From assembly GCF_003044065.1 (NCBI RefSeq), contig NZ_PZJJ01000009.1, positions 1 to 64,000 on the forward strand: a stretch of 64,000 nucleotides of DNA, in the 5' to 3' direction. The position numbers and the translations under genes are program-made. Below, piece after piece: positions 23,511-31,337 of this stretch. This stretch comes from Alkalicoccus saliphilus. GTDB taxonomy: Bacteria > Bacillota > Bacilli > Bacillales > Salisediminibacteriaceae. The notes under the pieces are model-generated. The model was not told the DNA's origin. It searched no databases and saw only the letters and a program-made list of their open reading frames with translations. Positions within the stretch are counted from its first letter, which is position 1. Every line of letters begins with the position of its first letter.

Positions 23511-24149
23511 ATGTGCGGGAGGTTTACTCTGACATCGTCCCTTGAGCAGATTAAAGAGCAGTTTCAGACAGAGGCAGTGAAAGTGCCGGAGCTGGAGCCG
23601 GGCTACAATATTGCTCCATCAATGCAAATACCGGCCGTTATATGGGACGGGGAGCAGCGCCGTCTTGGAATGCTCGCCTGGGGGTTTACACCGGGATGGG
23701 GAGGCGGAAAAAGGCTGATCAATGCCCGGGCCGAATCGCTCTACCAGAAGCCTGCGTTTCGGGAATCCGCCCGGCACAGACGGTGTATTGTACCGGCAGA
23801 TGGCTTTTTTGAATGGAAAAAAACAGGTGATGGGAAAAAGCCATATTATATTTATCCGGAATCCGGCAGACTGCTTGCTTTCGCCGGACTGTGGCGCAAA
23901 GAAGACGACGGCGGGCACACGTGTGCTATTGTCACCGCTGAAGCTAATGAGGATATGAAGGAAATTCACCACCGCATGCCGTTATTTCTCGGTGAAGAGG
24001 ATCAGCGGGAATGGCTGGATACGGCAACGGGAGACGTCCGGCACCTGCTCGTTCCTCCAGATTCCGGGATTCTGAAGATGCATCCGGTATCTGTTCGTGT
24101 AAATAAACCGCAGGAAAACGACCCGGAACTTCTGGAAGCTGTAGAGTAA
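23511..24149 (+). CDS. SRAP domain protein (YedK/HMCES family)
   Basis: A 212-residue SRAP protein. The chain begins MCGRFTL, so Cys2 becomes the N-terminal residue that forms a covalent thiazolidine link to abasic sites in single-stranded DNA. NARAES, CIVPADGFFEWKK and the HHRMPLFL histidine motif are all present, so the protein looks active. It protects abasic sites until repair. The start is fixed by the Cys2 requirement, with AGAGAGGAGGG upstream. It is convergent with an endonuclease VIII-like gene. Confidence 0.92.
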   Translation: MCGRFTLTSSLEQIKEQFQTEAVKVPELEPGYNIAPSMQIPAVIWDGEQRRLGMLAWGFTPGWGGGKRLINARAESLYQKPAFRESARHRRCIVPADGFFEWKKTGDGKKPYYIYPESGRLLAFAGLWRKEDDGGHTCAIVTAEANEDMKEIHHRMPLFLGEEDQREWLDTATGDVRHLLVPPDSGILKMHPVSVRVNKPQENDPELLEAVE

Positions 24150-24156
24150 TAATGAT

Positions 24157-24190
24157 GAAAAGCCTTTCCGGCTGTACGGAAAGGCTTTTC
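24157..24190. terminator. bidirectional terminator
   Basis: GAAAAGCCTTTCCG (24157-24170) pairs with CGGAAAGGCTTTTC (24177-24190), six-base loop, between two convergent genes. Confidence 0.82.
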
Positions 24191-24198
24191 GGGAGGAG

Positions 24199-25020
24199 TC
24201 AGCTTTTTTGGCAGTCGCTGCAGTAATACAGTCTCCGGGAAGCAGCCTGTATTTTCGTGACCGGGGTGCCGCAGAGCCGGCAGCTTTGTCCTTCTCGGGC
24301 AAACACCCAGTGGCGGTACTGACGTCTCGTTTTTCCTTCCGCTTGAAGCTTTTCCGCCAGTCCAAGGTCATTGGTAATTCCTTTATGGCGGTAGGACTGC
24401 TCTATCAATTCGATCGTCTTTTCAGCAGCGAGCTGAAGTTTTTCCGGCGGTGTGTCTGCTGGGCGGATCAAAGGAGATATACCGGAGGTGAAAAGGATCT
24501 CACTCCGCAGATAATTCCCAATTCCTGCTACGAATCCCTGATCAAGCAGAAGAGAGGACCATTTACGCCGGTAAAACCTTTTGCTTTGCAGCCGTTCTGT
24601 AAGCATATCCGGTGTTACCTGCTCGCTCAAAATATCCGGTCCGGCTTTTGCGATAAAAGGATGAAGGGCGACTTCCTCATCCGGCAGCACTTCAATATCG
24701 GAGGCGCTGTAGAGAAGAGCTGATTTTTTTTCGTTGTGTATGGCAAAGCGGAGCTGCCGGTTCGTTTTTGGATAATTGTATACGTTCCGGATAATCCATT
24801 TTCCGTAAAGCTGGTTATGCGAATAGACGGTGTATCCGTTGCTGAAGCGGGTGAGCATCGCTTTTCCTTTCGTATCCACGCCCGTTACGAATGCCCCCTG
24901 AAGAAGATCTTCATACCCCTGCAGACGCTCGAGACCAAAATGGACTTCCAGGACATCCCGGCCCTTGACGGCTTTTTCCACCTCGTCGGCCGCTTTTCGT
25001 ATTTCCGGTCCTTCCGGCAT
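24199..25020 (-). CDS. nei: endonuclease VIII / Fpg-Nei family DNA glycosylase
   Basis: A 273-residue Fpg/Nei glycosylase/AP lyase that removes oxidised bases. MPEGPEI at the N-terminus provides the catalytic proline (after Met removal) and glutamate; GIGNYLRSEILF marks the helix-two-turn-helix, and a C-terminal zinc finger is formed by CRLCG and CSDC. The MPEGPEI start, with Lys in DTKGKAML, looks more like endonuclease VIII (pyrimidine lesions) than Fpg, but I cannot exclude the other substrate class. AGGAGGAAT precedes the ATG. It is the last gene of a minus-strand stretch. Confidence 0.87.
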   Translation of the reverse strand: MPEGPEIRKAADEVEKAVKGRDVLEVHFGLERLQGYEDLLQGAFVTGVDTKGKAMLTRFSNGYTVYSHNQLYGKWIIRNVYNYPKTNRQLRFAIHNEKKSALLYSASDIEVLPDEEVALHPFIAKAGPDILSEQVTPDMLTERLQSKRFYRRKWSSLLLDQGFVAGIGNYLRSEILFTSGISPLIRPADTPPEKLQLAAEKTIELIEQSYRHKGITNDLGLAEKLQAEGKTRRQYRHWVFAREGQSCRLCGTPVTKIQAASRRLYYCSDCQKS

Positions 25021-25084
25021 GCTTATTCCTCCTCTGCGCAGTTTCTAGACTGATAATATCGAGCGCGGACTGGAAAAGCAACTT

Positions 25085-25831
25085 CTAGGCCCCCATTAAT
25101 AGACGAAAGCCGCCGAAAACGGCAAGGGCGAGGATAATATAGTTAAACCAGTGCTGGGGTATTTTCTGAAGTGTTTTGATGCCAATAAATGTTCCGGCAA
25201 GAATGGCAGGGATCATCCATGCGTTCAGCGTCAGCGTTTCTGCTGTGATCAGACCGAGGGAAGCATACAACGGCACCTTAATTACATTCACTGCAAGAAA
25301 GAACCAGGCGCCGGTTCCGATGAAGGCCTGTTTCGGGAGTCCGGCAGCTAGTAGGAAAATAGCCATAACAGGACCCGCTGCATTTCCAACCATGGTGGAA
25401 AAACCTGCGAGTGTACCGAGAATGACGGTGAAAAAAGCAGAACGGTTTTCCCGGGGGGCTCCGGGTGAACGGAACCTGCTCCAGACCTGCAGAAAGGCCA
25501 TAGCTACAATGATAATGCCGAGTGAAATTTCGATCGGCCGGTTTACTTCTATAAAAAAGAGAAAGAAAAATCCAATAATAAGTCCGCCGCTGACCCACGG
25601 GATCAGTCGGATCAGAGTCGGCCAGTCAGCATTTTTACGGTAATAAAGTACTGCTACAATATCCGCGGCGATAAGCATCGGAAGAACGATGCCGATTGAT
25701 TCCCGTACCGGAAAGACGCCTGCCATCACTGCTACAACAAAAATACCGAGCGTCGGCAGGCCGGTTTTGGAAATGCCGATTAAAAAAGCACACCCGATAA
25801 CGATAAGGATACTGAATAAAGATAAATCCAA
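25085..25831 (-). CDS. TauE/SafE family membrane exporter
   Basis: A 248-residue membrane protein with about eight hydrophobic segments, TauE/SafE type (old DUF81), likely an exporter of sulfite, sulfoacetate or another organosulfur anion. GISKTGLPTLGIF near the start and the internal repeat GTLAGFSTMVGNAAGPVMA are the family signatures. The TTG start at 25831 is chosen because AAAGGTGGG lies 7 bases upstream; upstream in-frame ATG lacks a ribosome site. A YeeE/YedE thiosulfate-type transporter lies 11 kb away. Confidence 0.82.
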   Translation of the reverse strand: MDLSLFSILIVIGCAFLIGISKTGLPTLGIFVVAVMAGVFPVRESIGIVLPMLIAADIVAVLYYRKNADWPTLIRLIPWVSGGLIIGFFFLFFIEVNRPIEISLGIIIVAMAFLQVWSRFRSPGAPRENRSAFFTVILGTLAGFSTMVGNAAGPVMAIFLLAAGLPKQAFIGTGAWFFLAVNVIKVPLYASLGLITAETLTLNAWMIPAILAGTFIGIKTLQKIPQHWFNYIILALAVFGGFRLLMGA

Positions 25832-25992
25832 AATAAGCCCACCTTTATTAAAGCTCTGTAATGGAAAGCAACTGCTGCATATGTAAAAAATACCTTGTTT
25901 CAAGGCAATGAAAACAGTATATCACAGGAAAGAAAGCAGCCTTGGTATTCTAGCTTTCATAAGAAGGCTTATTCCAAGTTTAAAGCATACAG

Positions 25993-26017
25993 GTTTGAAA
26001 ATTTCCAAGTGTGGAAT
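25993..26017 (+). promoter_or_regulatory. sigma-B-like promoter
   Basis: GTTTGA (25993-25998), 13 bases, TGGAAT (26012-26017); one mismatch to consensus in each hexamer, 46 bases before the start of the next gene. Confidence 0.45.
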
Positions 26018-26063
26018 AAATAACCTCATATGTGCTGAAATTGATATATAGAGGAGGCGTATT

Positions 26064-26369
26064 ATGGAGATACTGCTTAAAGTAAAATACTTCCCGGCAG
26101 CATCACTGCAGGAATTTGAAAATCTATTTAAAGAAAAAGCAAAAGAGTATGGCGGGTTTACAAATATCGGACATATTGAATACAGTCCGGATAAAAAACG
26201 CACAGATATAACGCCGGTTGATGAAGATAAAATGGAAAATACCGAATATGGCACTCTGATTATTTCACTTAGTGACAGTACAAAGATGAGTGAGCGTGAT
26301 GTGGTGCAGATATTCAATACGATGGAAGAGTTTCATTCTCTCGAGGTTATAGGAAGTGAAACAAAGTAA
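26064..26369 (+). CDS. hypothetical protein, 101 aa
   Basis: Family not recognised. The product is soluble, mixed alpha/beta, acidic, without cysteine, starting MEILLKVKYFPAASLQEFENLF. It has a good AGGAGG site 8 bases before the ATG, a stress-type promoter candidate and its own terminator, so it is very likely a real single-gene unit. A role in the general stress response is inferred only from the promoter. Confidence 0.7.
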   Translation: MEILLKVKYFPAASLQEFENLFKEKAKEYGGFTNIGHIEYSPDKKRTDITPVDEDKMENTEYGTLIISLSDSTKMSERDVVQIFNTMEEFHSLEVIGSETK

Positions 26370-26380
26370 CGGCGGCAGTT

Positions 26381-26408
26381 AAAGCACCCGAGCAGGGTGC
26401 TTTTTTTT
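26381..26408 (+). terminator. terminator
   Basis: AAAGCACCC (26381-26389) pairs with GGGTGCTTT (26395-26403), followed by T8. Confidence 0.85.
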
Positions 26409-26464
26409 ATGCCTGAAAAAACTAAACAATACAAAAGGAAGAAGAAACAAATTAGTAGAAAAAA

Positions 26465-26499
26465 GAACGTTTGTTCTTATATAATGAAAGATATAGAAT
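26465..26499 (+). promoter_or_regulatory. LexA-box-like palindrome overlapping a promoter
   Basis: GAACGTTTGTTC (26465-26476) has the GAAC-N4-GTTC core of the Bacillus LexA/DinR box, though the outer bases are A and T, not C and G. Its right half forms a -35 TTGTTC (26471-26476) that is 17 bases from TAGAAT (26494-26499). A second -10-like TATAAT is at 26480-26485. The layout would let LexA repress the small gene at 26524. Confidence 0.5.
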
Positions 26500-26523
26500 A
26501 CAAAGAGAAAGGAGCGGCTTCTC

Positions 26524-26745
26524 ATGAAAAATATTTTTCTCCGGCATATGCAGACAGCGGAACCGCTGGAAGTAATATATATGGATGGGCACAGCCGGAT
26601 TACTCAGCGGCAGGTAACGGTATACGAATGTGAAGGGAACTATATAAAAGTTTACTGCCACACACGCAGGGAAAAAAGAATATTTCGTCTGGATCACATT
26701 CTTTCGGCCCAGCCGGTAAAGAAATATAAAGCTGTTCATGATTAA
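26524..26745 (+). CDS. small WYL-like protein, 73 aa
   Basis: A 73-residue protein that looks like an isolated WYL-type beta module: EVIYMDGHSRITQRQVTVYECEGNYIKVYCHTRREKR..., ending FRLDHILSA, the typical last strand and helix of WYL domains. No DNA-binding domain is attached. WYL domains sense ligands or single-stranded nucleic acid in regulators such as PafBC; here a stand-alone role is unknown. AAAGGAG is upstream of the ATG, and a LexA-like box lies in the promoter. Confidence 0.6.
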   Translation: MKNIFLRHMQTAEPLEVIYMDGHSRITQRQVTVYECEGNYIKVYCHTRREKRIFRLDHILSAQPVKKYKAVHD

Positions 26746-26756
26746 CCGGGAGGCGC

Positions 26757-26791
26757 AATAAAAAAATAGTCAGGACAAAGTGAGTCCTGAC
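26757..26791 (-). terminator. terminator of maa
   Basis: GTCAGGAC (26769-26776) pairs with GTCCTGAC (26784-26791). On the minus strand the hairpin is followed by TATTTTTTT, so it terminates the acetyltransferase gene. Confidence 0.75.
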
Positions 26792-26831
26792 CACGCGCGG
26801 TTTTCTTTTCAGCCGTACGACTGTCTGCAGT

Positions 26832-27383
26832 TCAAGTCTTTTTGATTTCTCTGGCAGGAGATCCGGCCACGACTGTCCGCGGAGGGACGTCTTTTGTAAC
26901 GACAGCGCCTGAGGCAATGACGGCGCCTTCTCCGATGGTTACTCCAGGATTTATGACAGCTCTGCCGCCGATCCAGACATCGTTTTTGATAGTAACCGGA
27001 AGGGCGTATTCCAGGCCGGAAGACCGTTCCGTTGGATCAAGCGGGTGAAGAGGCGTGTAAATGTGTACGCCGGGACCGAGAAGACAGTTGTCTCCGATAG
27101 TAACCGGAGCAGGATCGAGAATTGTGCAGTCGAAGTTTGCAAAGAAGTTATCGCCTACGTGTATATTTTCACCGTAGTCGACGCGGAAGTTTGATTCTAC
27201 ATAGATGTTCTTTCCAGTACTCACGAGCAGCTCCCGGAGCATTTCCGCCCGGTCGATTTCATGCTCTTCGTGCAGCTCATTCAGCTGCTTTACGATTCTT
27301 CTTGCAATATAGCGGTCTCTGCGGAGTTCTTCGTCCTGGGGATTATACATTTCACCGTTCAGCATTTTTTCTTTTTCAGTCAT
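26832..27383 (-). CDS. maa: maltose O-acetyltransferase family protein
   Basis: A 183-residue left-handed beta-helix acetyltransferase of the Maa/NodL/LacA family, using acetyl-CoA to acetylate sugars. The N-terminal [20 protein letters not shown] helix is the Maac domain; hexapeptide repeats follow, with the catalytic histidine in YTPLHPLDP and the C-terminal [22 protein letters not shown]. The true sugar acceptor is uncertain. GGAGG precedes the ATG. Confidence 0.88.
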   Translation of the reverse strand: MTEKEKMLNGEMYNPQDEELRRDRYIARRIVKQLNELHEEHEIDRAEMLRELLVSTGKNIYVESNFRVDYGENIHVGDNFFANFDCTILDPAPVTIGDNCLLGPGVHIYTPLHPLDPTERSSGLEYALPVTIKNDVWIGGRAVINPGVTIGEGAVIASGAVVTKDVPPRTVVAGSPAREIKKT

Positions 27384-27471
27384 AATTGAGCCTCCTTTAT
27401 ATCACTTTTCTAGCTTAGCAGACCTTCCTGCGTTAAGATACGAATTAGCACGTTTAAGGAGGGACGGACAG

Positions 27472-28593
27472 ATGAAGCAGCTGTACGACTGGCTTGATCA
27501 GAATGAAAATAAACTGCGGGAAAGAGGCTTTTATCACGACAGAGAAGGAACTTTTCCGACAGAAACCTTCGACGAACTGCGTGAGCAGGGGTTTACACGA
27601 CTTACTGTACCGGAGCAGTACGGCGGGATGGGGGCTTCATTAACGGAATTTCTTCGTATGCAGCAGCGGCTGGCAGCGGTGGACGGAGCAAGCGCTTTGT
27701 CGCTCGGCTGGCATAATGGACTCGTTTATCATATTGCAGCCTATGATCTGTGGGAAGGGGAGCTCTCCGGTTTTTTGTTTAAAGAAGCAGCCTCAGGAGC
27801 TTTATTTAATGCGGCTTCAACAGAACGAGCTTCGGGAAGCCCCACCCGCGGCGGCATGCCCGAGACGAAAGCTGTCCTAAGAAACGGCAGCTGGTTTGTA
27901 AACGGAAGGAAAGCTTTTACGACGATGCTGCCGGTGCTCGATTACGCTCAAGTTTCCGCAGTAATAGAAGAGACGGGAGAGCACGCCTATTTTTTCGTTC
28001 CACTGAATCTGCCGGGGGTCCGCATGGAGGAAACGTGGAATTCGGCAGCGATGCGGAGCACAGGAAGCCACGATCTCGTGCTGCAGAATGTTGAACTACC
28101 TGGCGGAAACAGGATTCAAATGAAACCACAGCCGGCTGAGCCCGGGACAGGGTGGCTCCTTCATATTCCGGCCTGTTATCTTGGCATTGCGGAAGCGGCT
28201 TTTCACTATGCTGCAGATTTCAGCCTTACGTATTCCCCAAACAGTCTTGAAGGCACTATTTCCACTGTTCCCCATGTCCGGCAGAAGGTTGGAGAAATGT
28301 CACTGCTTCTTAAAGAAAGTGAAGCAGTGTTGTATTATACGGCAGAAAAATGGGAAAAGGCATCAAAAGAGGAACGGGTGAATTTTGCCGGGGATCTGGC
28401 CGCAGCGAAGCATACCGTGATCAATAACGGGCTTCAAATCGTTGATCTTGCGATGCGTACTGCAGGAGCAAGAAGTCTTGAAGAGGATAATCCGCTGCAG
28501 CGGTATCACCGGGATATGCGTGCGGGTCTTCATAACCCGCCGATGGACGATGCTGTCATTGAAAAACTTGCCTCGGATGTTCTCGGAAAATAA
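27472..28593 (+). CDS. acyl-CoA dehydrogenase family protein
   Basis: A 373-residue flavoprotein of the acyl-CoA dehydrogenase fold. FDELREQGFTRLTVPEQYGGMGASLTE is the N-terminal domain signature, NAASTERASGSPTR and the WFVNGRKAFTT block are the flavin-contacting middle domain, and the C-terminal helices end in DMRAGLHNPPMDD. The usual catalytic Glu region is not clear, so the substrate could be an acyl-CoA or a non-CoA compound as in monooxygenase-like members. No other beta-oxidation genes are adjacent. AAGGAGGGA precedes the ATG. Confidence 0.78.
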   Translation: MKQLYDWLDQNENKLRERGFYHDREGTFPTETFDELREQGFTRLTVPEQYGGMGASLTEFLRMQQRLAAVDGASALSLGWHNGLVYHIAAYDLWEGELSGFLFKEAASGALFNAASTERASGSPTRGGMPETKAVLRNGSWFVNGRKAFTTMLPVLDYAQVSAVIEETGEHAYFFVPLNLPGVRMEETWNSAAMRSTGSHDLVLQNVELPGGNRIQMKPQPAEPGTGWLLHIPACYLGIAEAAFHYAADFSLTYSPNSLEGTISTVPHVRQKVGEMSLLLKESEAVLYYTAEKWEKASKEERVNFAGDLAAAKHTVINNGLQIVDLAMRTAGARSLEEDNPLQRYHRDMRAGLHNPPMDDAVIEKLASDVLGK

Positions 28594-28641
28594 CTGCTCA
28601 AGTCTGTTTTCCCCCTGTTGTGATAACTGTATGAATACGTT

Positions 28642-28680
28642 AAAAACCCGTCCTCCGGAATGTTCGGAGAACGGGTTTTT
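28642..28680. terminator. bidirectional terminator
   Basis: AAAAACCCGTCCTCCG (28642-28657) pairs with CGGAGAACGGGTTTTT (28665-28680); both strands end in T runs, between two convergent genes. Confidence 0.85.
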
Positions 28681-28693
28681 ACGGTCGGGAATT

Positions 28694-29860
28694 TTAAAGG
28701 TTTTCGAAAAAGACGCGCAGGACGTCGGCTCCGCCGATCATTGTACCGATCGTGCTGCCGATGTTTGTTAAAATGACGACGAGCAGAATGCGTGTTACTT
28801 TATTCTGCCAGAAGCCTTTCATCGTCTGCACATCATCGGAAATCATTTCGAGATCCCCTACTTTCGGACGCCGCATATAAGCCTGAACGAATCCGGCGAA
28901 CCAGCCGGCTGCCATCAGAGGATTCAATGAACTCAACGGGGCGATCACAAATGCTGTAATAACAGTCAGAGGATGGCCGAGGGCGATAGCCGCACCGATT
29001 GCAGAAAATGAACCGTTCCACAAAAGCCAGCTGATCGTCTGTTCCAGTCCTGCAGAAGGGTTATTCATAAAGGTATAGGCGATCACAGAGATAATTAGAA
29101 TAGGAATCATCCAGCCGATAATCTTTGGAAGTTTTGACTTCGGCGGCGTTTCCATCAGTTTATCCATATCCTGTTCATGATTGATTTCTTCAAGAATACC
29201 CGGCACGTGAGCTGCTCCTAGAACAGCGACGATCTTTTCTCCGGGAGCGTCTTTAATTTTCTGAGCAAGAAACTGGTCCCGCTCGTCGATCAGCGGCTTT
29301 TTCAGCCTTGGAAAAGCCTTTGAAAATTCATGCATGGCTGCATTCAGCGTATCCTGCTGTTTCATTTTTTCCATCTCTTGTTCGGAGATCTTTTCCTGGA
29401 CGAGTATGCTTCCAAAAATGGAAGTGATGAGCTTTGCTTTTCCGGAAAGACCGAGATTTCCCCAAATTCGGGAAAATGTTGTCTGGATGTGACGGTCAGC
29501 AAGCACGAGTTCCGCATCGTTTTCTTCTGCAGACTGGATGCCCTGGATCATTTCCATGCCGGGCTTAATGCCGAACTGTTTGGCAATTCTGTTCTGAAAG
29601 GAAGAAATTGCAAGATTCATAAACAGAAGGGTGGTCTTTTTCTCCCGGATCACCTTGAAGATGTCCATCTTCTGCCAGTTTTCGTGATCCATCACGGAAG
29701 CGTACCGCTGTTCATCAAGCTCTACACAGACAGTATCCGGCTTTTCCCGGTCGATCACCTCTTTCACCTGTTCAGCACTTTGTTTAGAGACGTGGGCAGT
29801 GCCGATTAATATAATTTCTTTACCATTTATCTGCAGCCGGGTGATATTTTCTTCACTCAT
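28694..29860 (-). CDS. TraB/PrgY family membrane protein
   Basis: A 388-residue protein of the TraB/PrgY (Tiki-like) family. The N-terminal domain shows EIILIGTAHVSKQS, VCVELDEQRY and GAAHVPGI, the conserved GTAH/His motifs of this putative metalloprotease fold. The C-terminal part has four or five membrane segments with SSLNPLMAAGWFAGFVQAYMR. PrgY limits peptide pheromone activity in Enterococcus; the role in Bacillaceae is unknown. ATG at 29860 is chosen because AATGAGGGA lies about 10 bases upstream; longer frames lack a site. Confidence 0.85.
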   Translation of the reverse strand: MSEENITRLQINGKEIILIGTAHVSKQSAEQVKEVIDREKPDTVCVELDEQRYASVMDHENWQKMDIFKVIREKKTTLLFMNLAISSFQNRIAKQFGIKPGMEMIQGIQSAEENDAELVLADRHIQTTFSRIWGNLGLSGKAKLITSIFGSILVQEKISEQEMEKMKQQDTLNAAMHEFSKAFPRLKKPLIDERDQFLAQKIKDAPGEKIVAVLGAAHVPGILEEINHEQDMDKLMETPPKSKLPKIIGWMIPILIISVIAYTFMNNPSAGLEQTISWLLWNGSFSAIGAAIALGHPLTVITAFVIAPLSSLNPLMAAGWFAGFVQAYMRRPKVGDLEMISDDVQTMKGFWQNKVTRILLVVILTNIGSTIGTMIGGADVLRVFFENL

Positions 29861-30087
29861 ACGTGATAGGTCCCTCATTTCCTGAAGCTTAATTCTTTCA
29901 TAATACTGCATGAAGCAGCCGGATTTTTCAACAGCTGATCTTATCATATCAAAAGTTGGAACAAATGCGCACCACAAAAGAAGTGAAGTCAGCGTTCTGT
30001 GGTTTTTAAAGATCAGAGGAACTCTATAGGTTTTCATTTCAAAACATGCTAAAATAAGAAGCAGATGAAGCAAAGGGGCGGAAGAAA

Positions 30088-30705
30088 ATGAAGCTTTGGA
30101 TGCGCAGACTGACGATTATTATGATGAGCATTATGACTCTCGGAGCCTATATACCACCGCTGGACTGGAATGACAACAGCGGGGAAAACGGGGCGGAGCT
30201 TCCGGACAAACAGGAAAATCCGGCAGGCAGTGCGTTTGACAGCATCACCGACAGTTCAATAGAAGAAATTGACGAAGAAATAGAGGACCTCTGGTCGCTG
30301 GATGAATATATTGATGATATGACTGCTCAGGCAAGAGAGCAGATGATGACGAAGCTCGGTCCTAAAATTTTAAGCCGTGTGGAAGAGGACATTACAGAAG
30401 ATATTCTGCCGCAGATGGAGGAAGTCATATCCTCGATCTATGAACAGTCCGGGGAAGAAGCAGTACCTAACTTATCCATAACAGAACAGCCTGCAGGAGG
30501 CTATGGAGAACGGATTTTCCATATATATGATGAAGAAGCTGCAACGGATGTAGTCCGTTTTCATGTACGCAGGGATATGAAGCCGAAACAGGGGTATTAC
30601 TTTAATTTTCACTATCATCTGAAAGACGATGGCTTTGAAGAGCATCATGAGCTGGGGGATATTTACTGGGACAAGAACACCCCGCCTAAATGGATGACCC
30701 ATTAA
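30088..30705 (+). CDS. ypjP: YpjP-like protein
   Basis: A 205-residue protein matching Bacillus YpjP: MKLWMRRLT start with a hydrophobic segment (about 8-24) that is probably a signal peptide, an acidic middle, and the conserved C-terminal half with GYGERIFHIYDEEAATDVVRF, GYYFNFHYHLKDD and HHELGDIYWDKNTPPKWM. It is likely exported or membrane-attached. Function unknown. The ATG has AAAGGGGCGG upstream. A TGC-TAAAAT extended -10 lies at 30047-30055. Confidence 0.85.
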   Translation: MKLWMRRLTIIMMSIMTLGAYIPPLDWNDNSGENGAELPDKQENPAGSAFDSITDSSIEEIDEEIEDLWSLDEYIDDMTAQAREQMMTKLGPKILSRVEEDITEDILPQMEEVISSIYEQSGEEAVPNLSITEQPAGGYGERIFHIYDEEAATDVVRFHVRRDMKPKQGYYFNFHYHLKDDGFEEHHELGDIYWDKNTPPKWMTH

Positions 30706-31023
30706 CTTTATCCTGTCATAGAGGTTCAGGCTGTTTATAAAGTATTTTTTTACAGGCGTAGACATGTTCCTGCTTTCGCCTCCGCAGGACACTTTCCGGG
30801 CGGGCCGGCTTCAGCTAATTTCTTCCTCCCACTGCTCGGAAGAAATGGATCTTCTGCTCGTCCTATTTCGCCCCGGAGTCGCCTGCTGCAGCTCCAGCAG
30901 GAAAATAAAAAAGAAGTTTTCTTTTCTAAAAAACGTGTTGCTACCGTCCTTTCTTCCATTCAGGAGAAAGCTGTACGTTCAGAAGAATAACTAGTCTGGA
31001 ATCAAGACTTAATCAACACTTTG
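30706..31023. other. non-coding stretch, possible decayed repeat
   Basis: No convincing gene. The part from about 30757 to 30900 is GC-rich and full of short inverted fragments such as CTTTCGCCTCCGCAGGA, unlike the flanking AT-rich DNA, and resembles in style the stretch near 48000. Open frames here have no ribosome sites. Confidence 0.3.
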
Positions 31024-31057
31024 AGCCTTTATGACAAAACTTGTCATAAAGGCTTTT
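31024..31057 (+). terminator. intrinsic terminator
   Basis: AGCCTTTATGACAA (31024-31037) pairs with TTGTCATAAAGGCT (31041-31054), three-base loop, followed by T. It may end ypjP transcription although it is 320 bases past the stop. The 280 bases between it and cydD hold a TATAAT (31297-31302) but no clear gene. Confidence 0.75.
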
Positions 31058-31337
31058 TTATTATTCTGATTCGTGAATGGATGCTTTTTAAAAGGATCTG
31101 CCTTGTTTTGATTTACGAGGAGAAATATACTTTTGCTGAATGAAAAGTTTACAAAGTGAAATACAAAACCGTGACAGTATGTCCGGACAGCAGTGAGAGA
31201 CCATGGAACGACGGGAATTTTCACAAAAACTCCAAAAAGTTTAACGGAGGAACTGCAGTTTTGAGCGCGGCGGGTGTGTCATGGATAGAAATGATTTATA
31301 ATGGAAAGATAGTTTACGGGAAAGGGGACCAGCCTGT

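Noticed and set aside
28694-29860. TraB-family protein as a conjugation gene
   Set aside because: It belongs to the PrgY/TraB pheromone-shutdown family, which is widespread in chromosomes, and no transfer genes are near.
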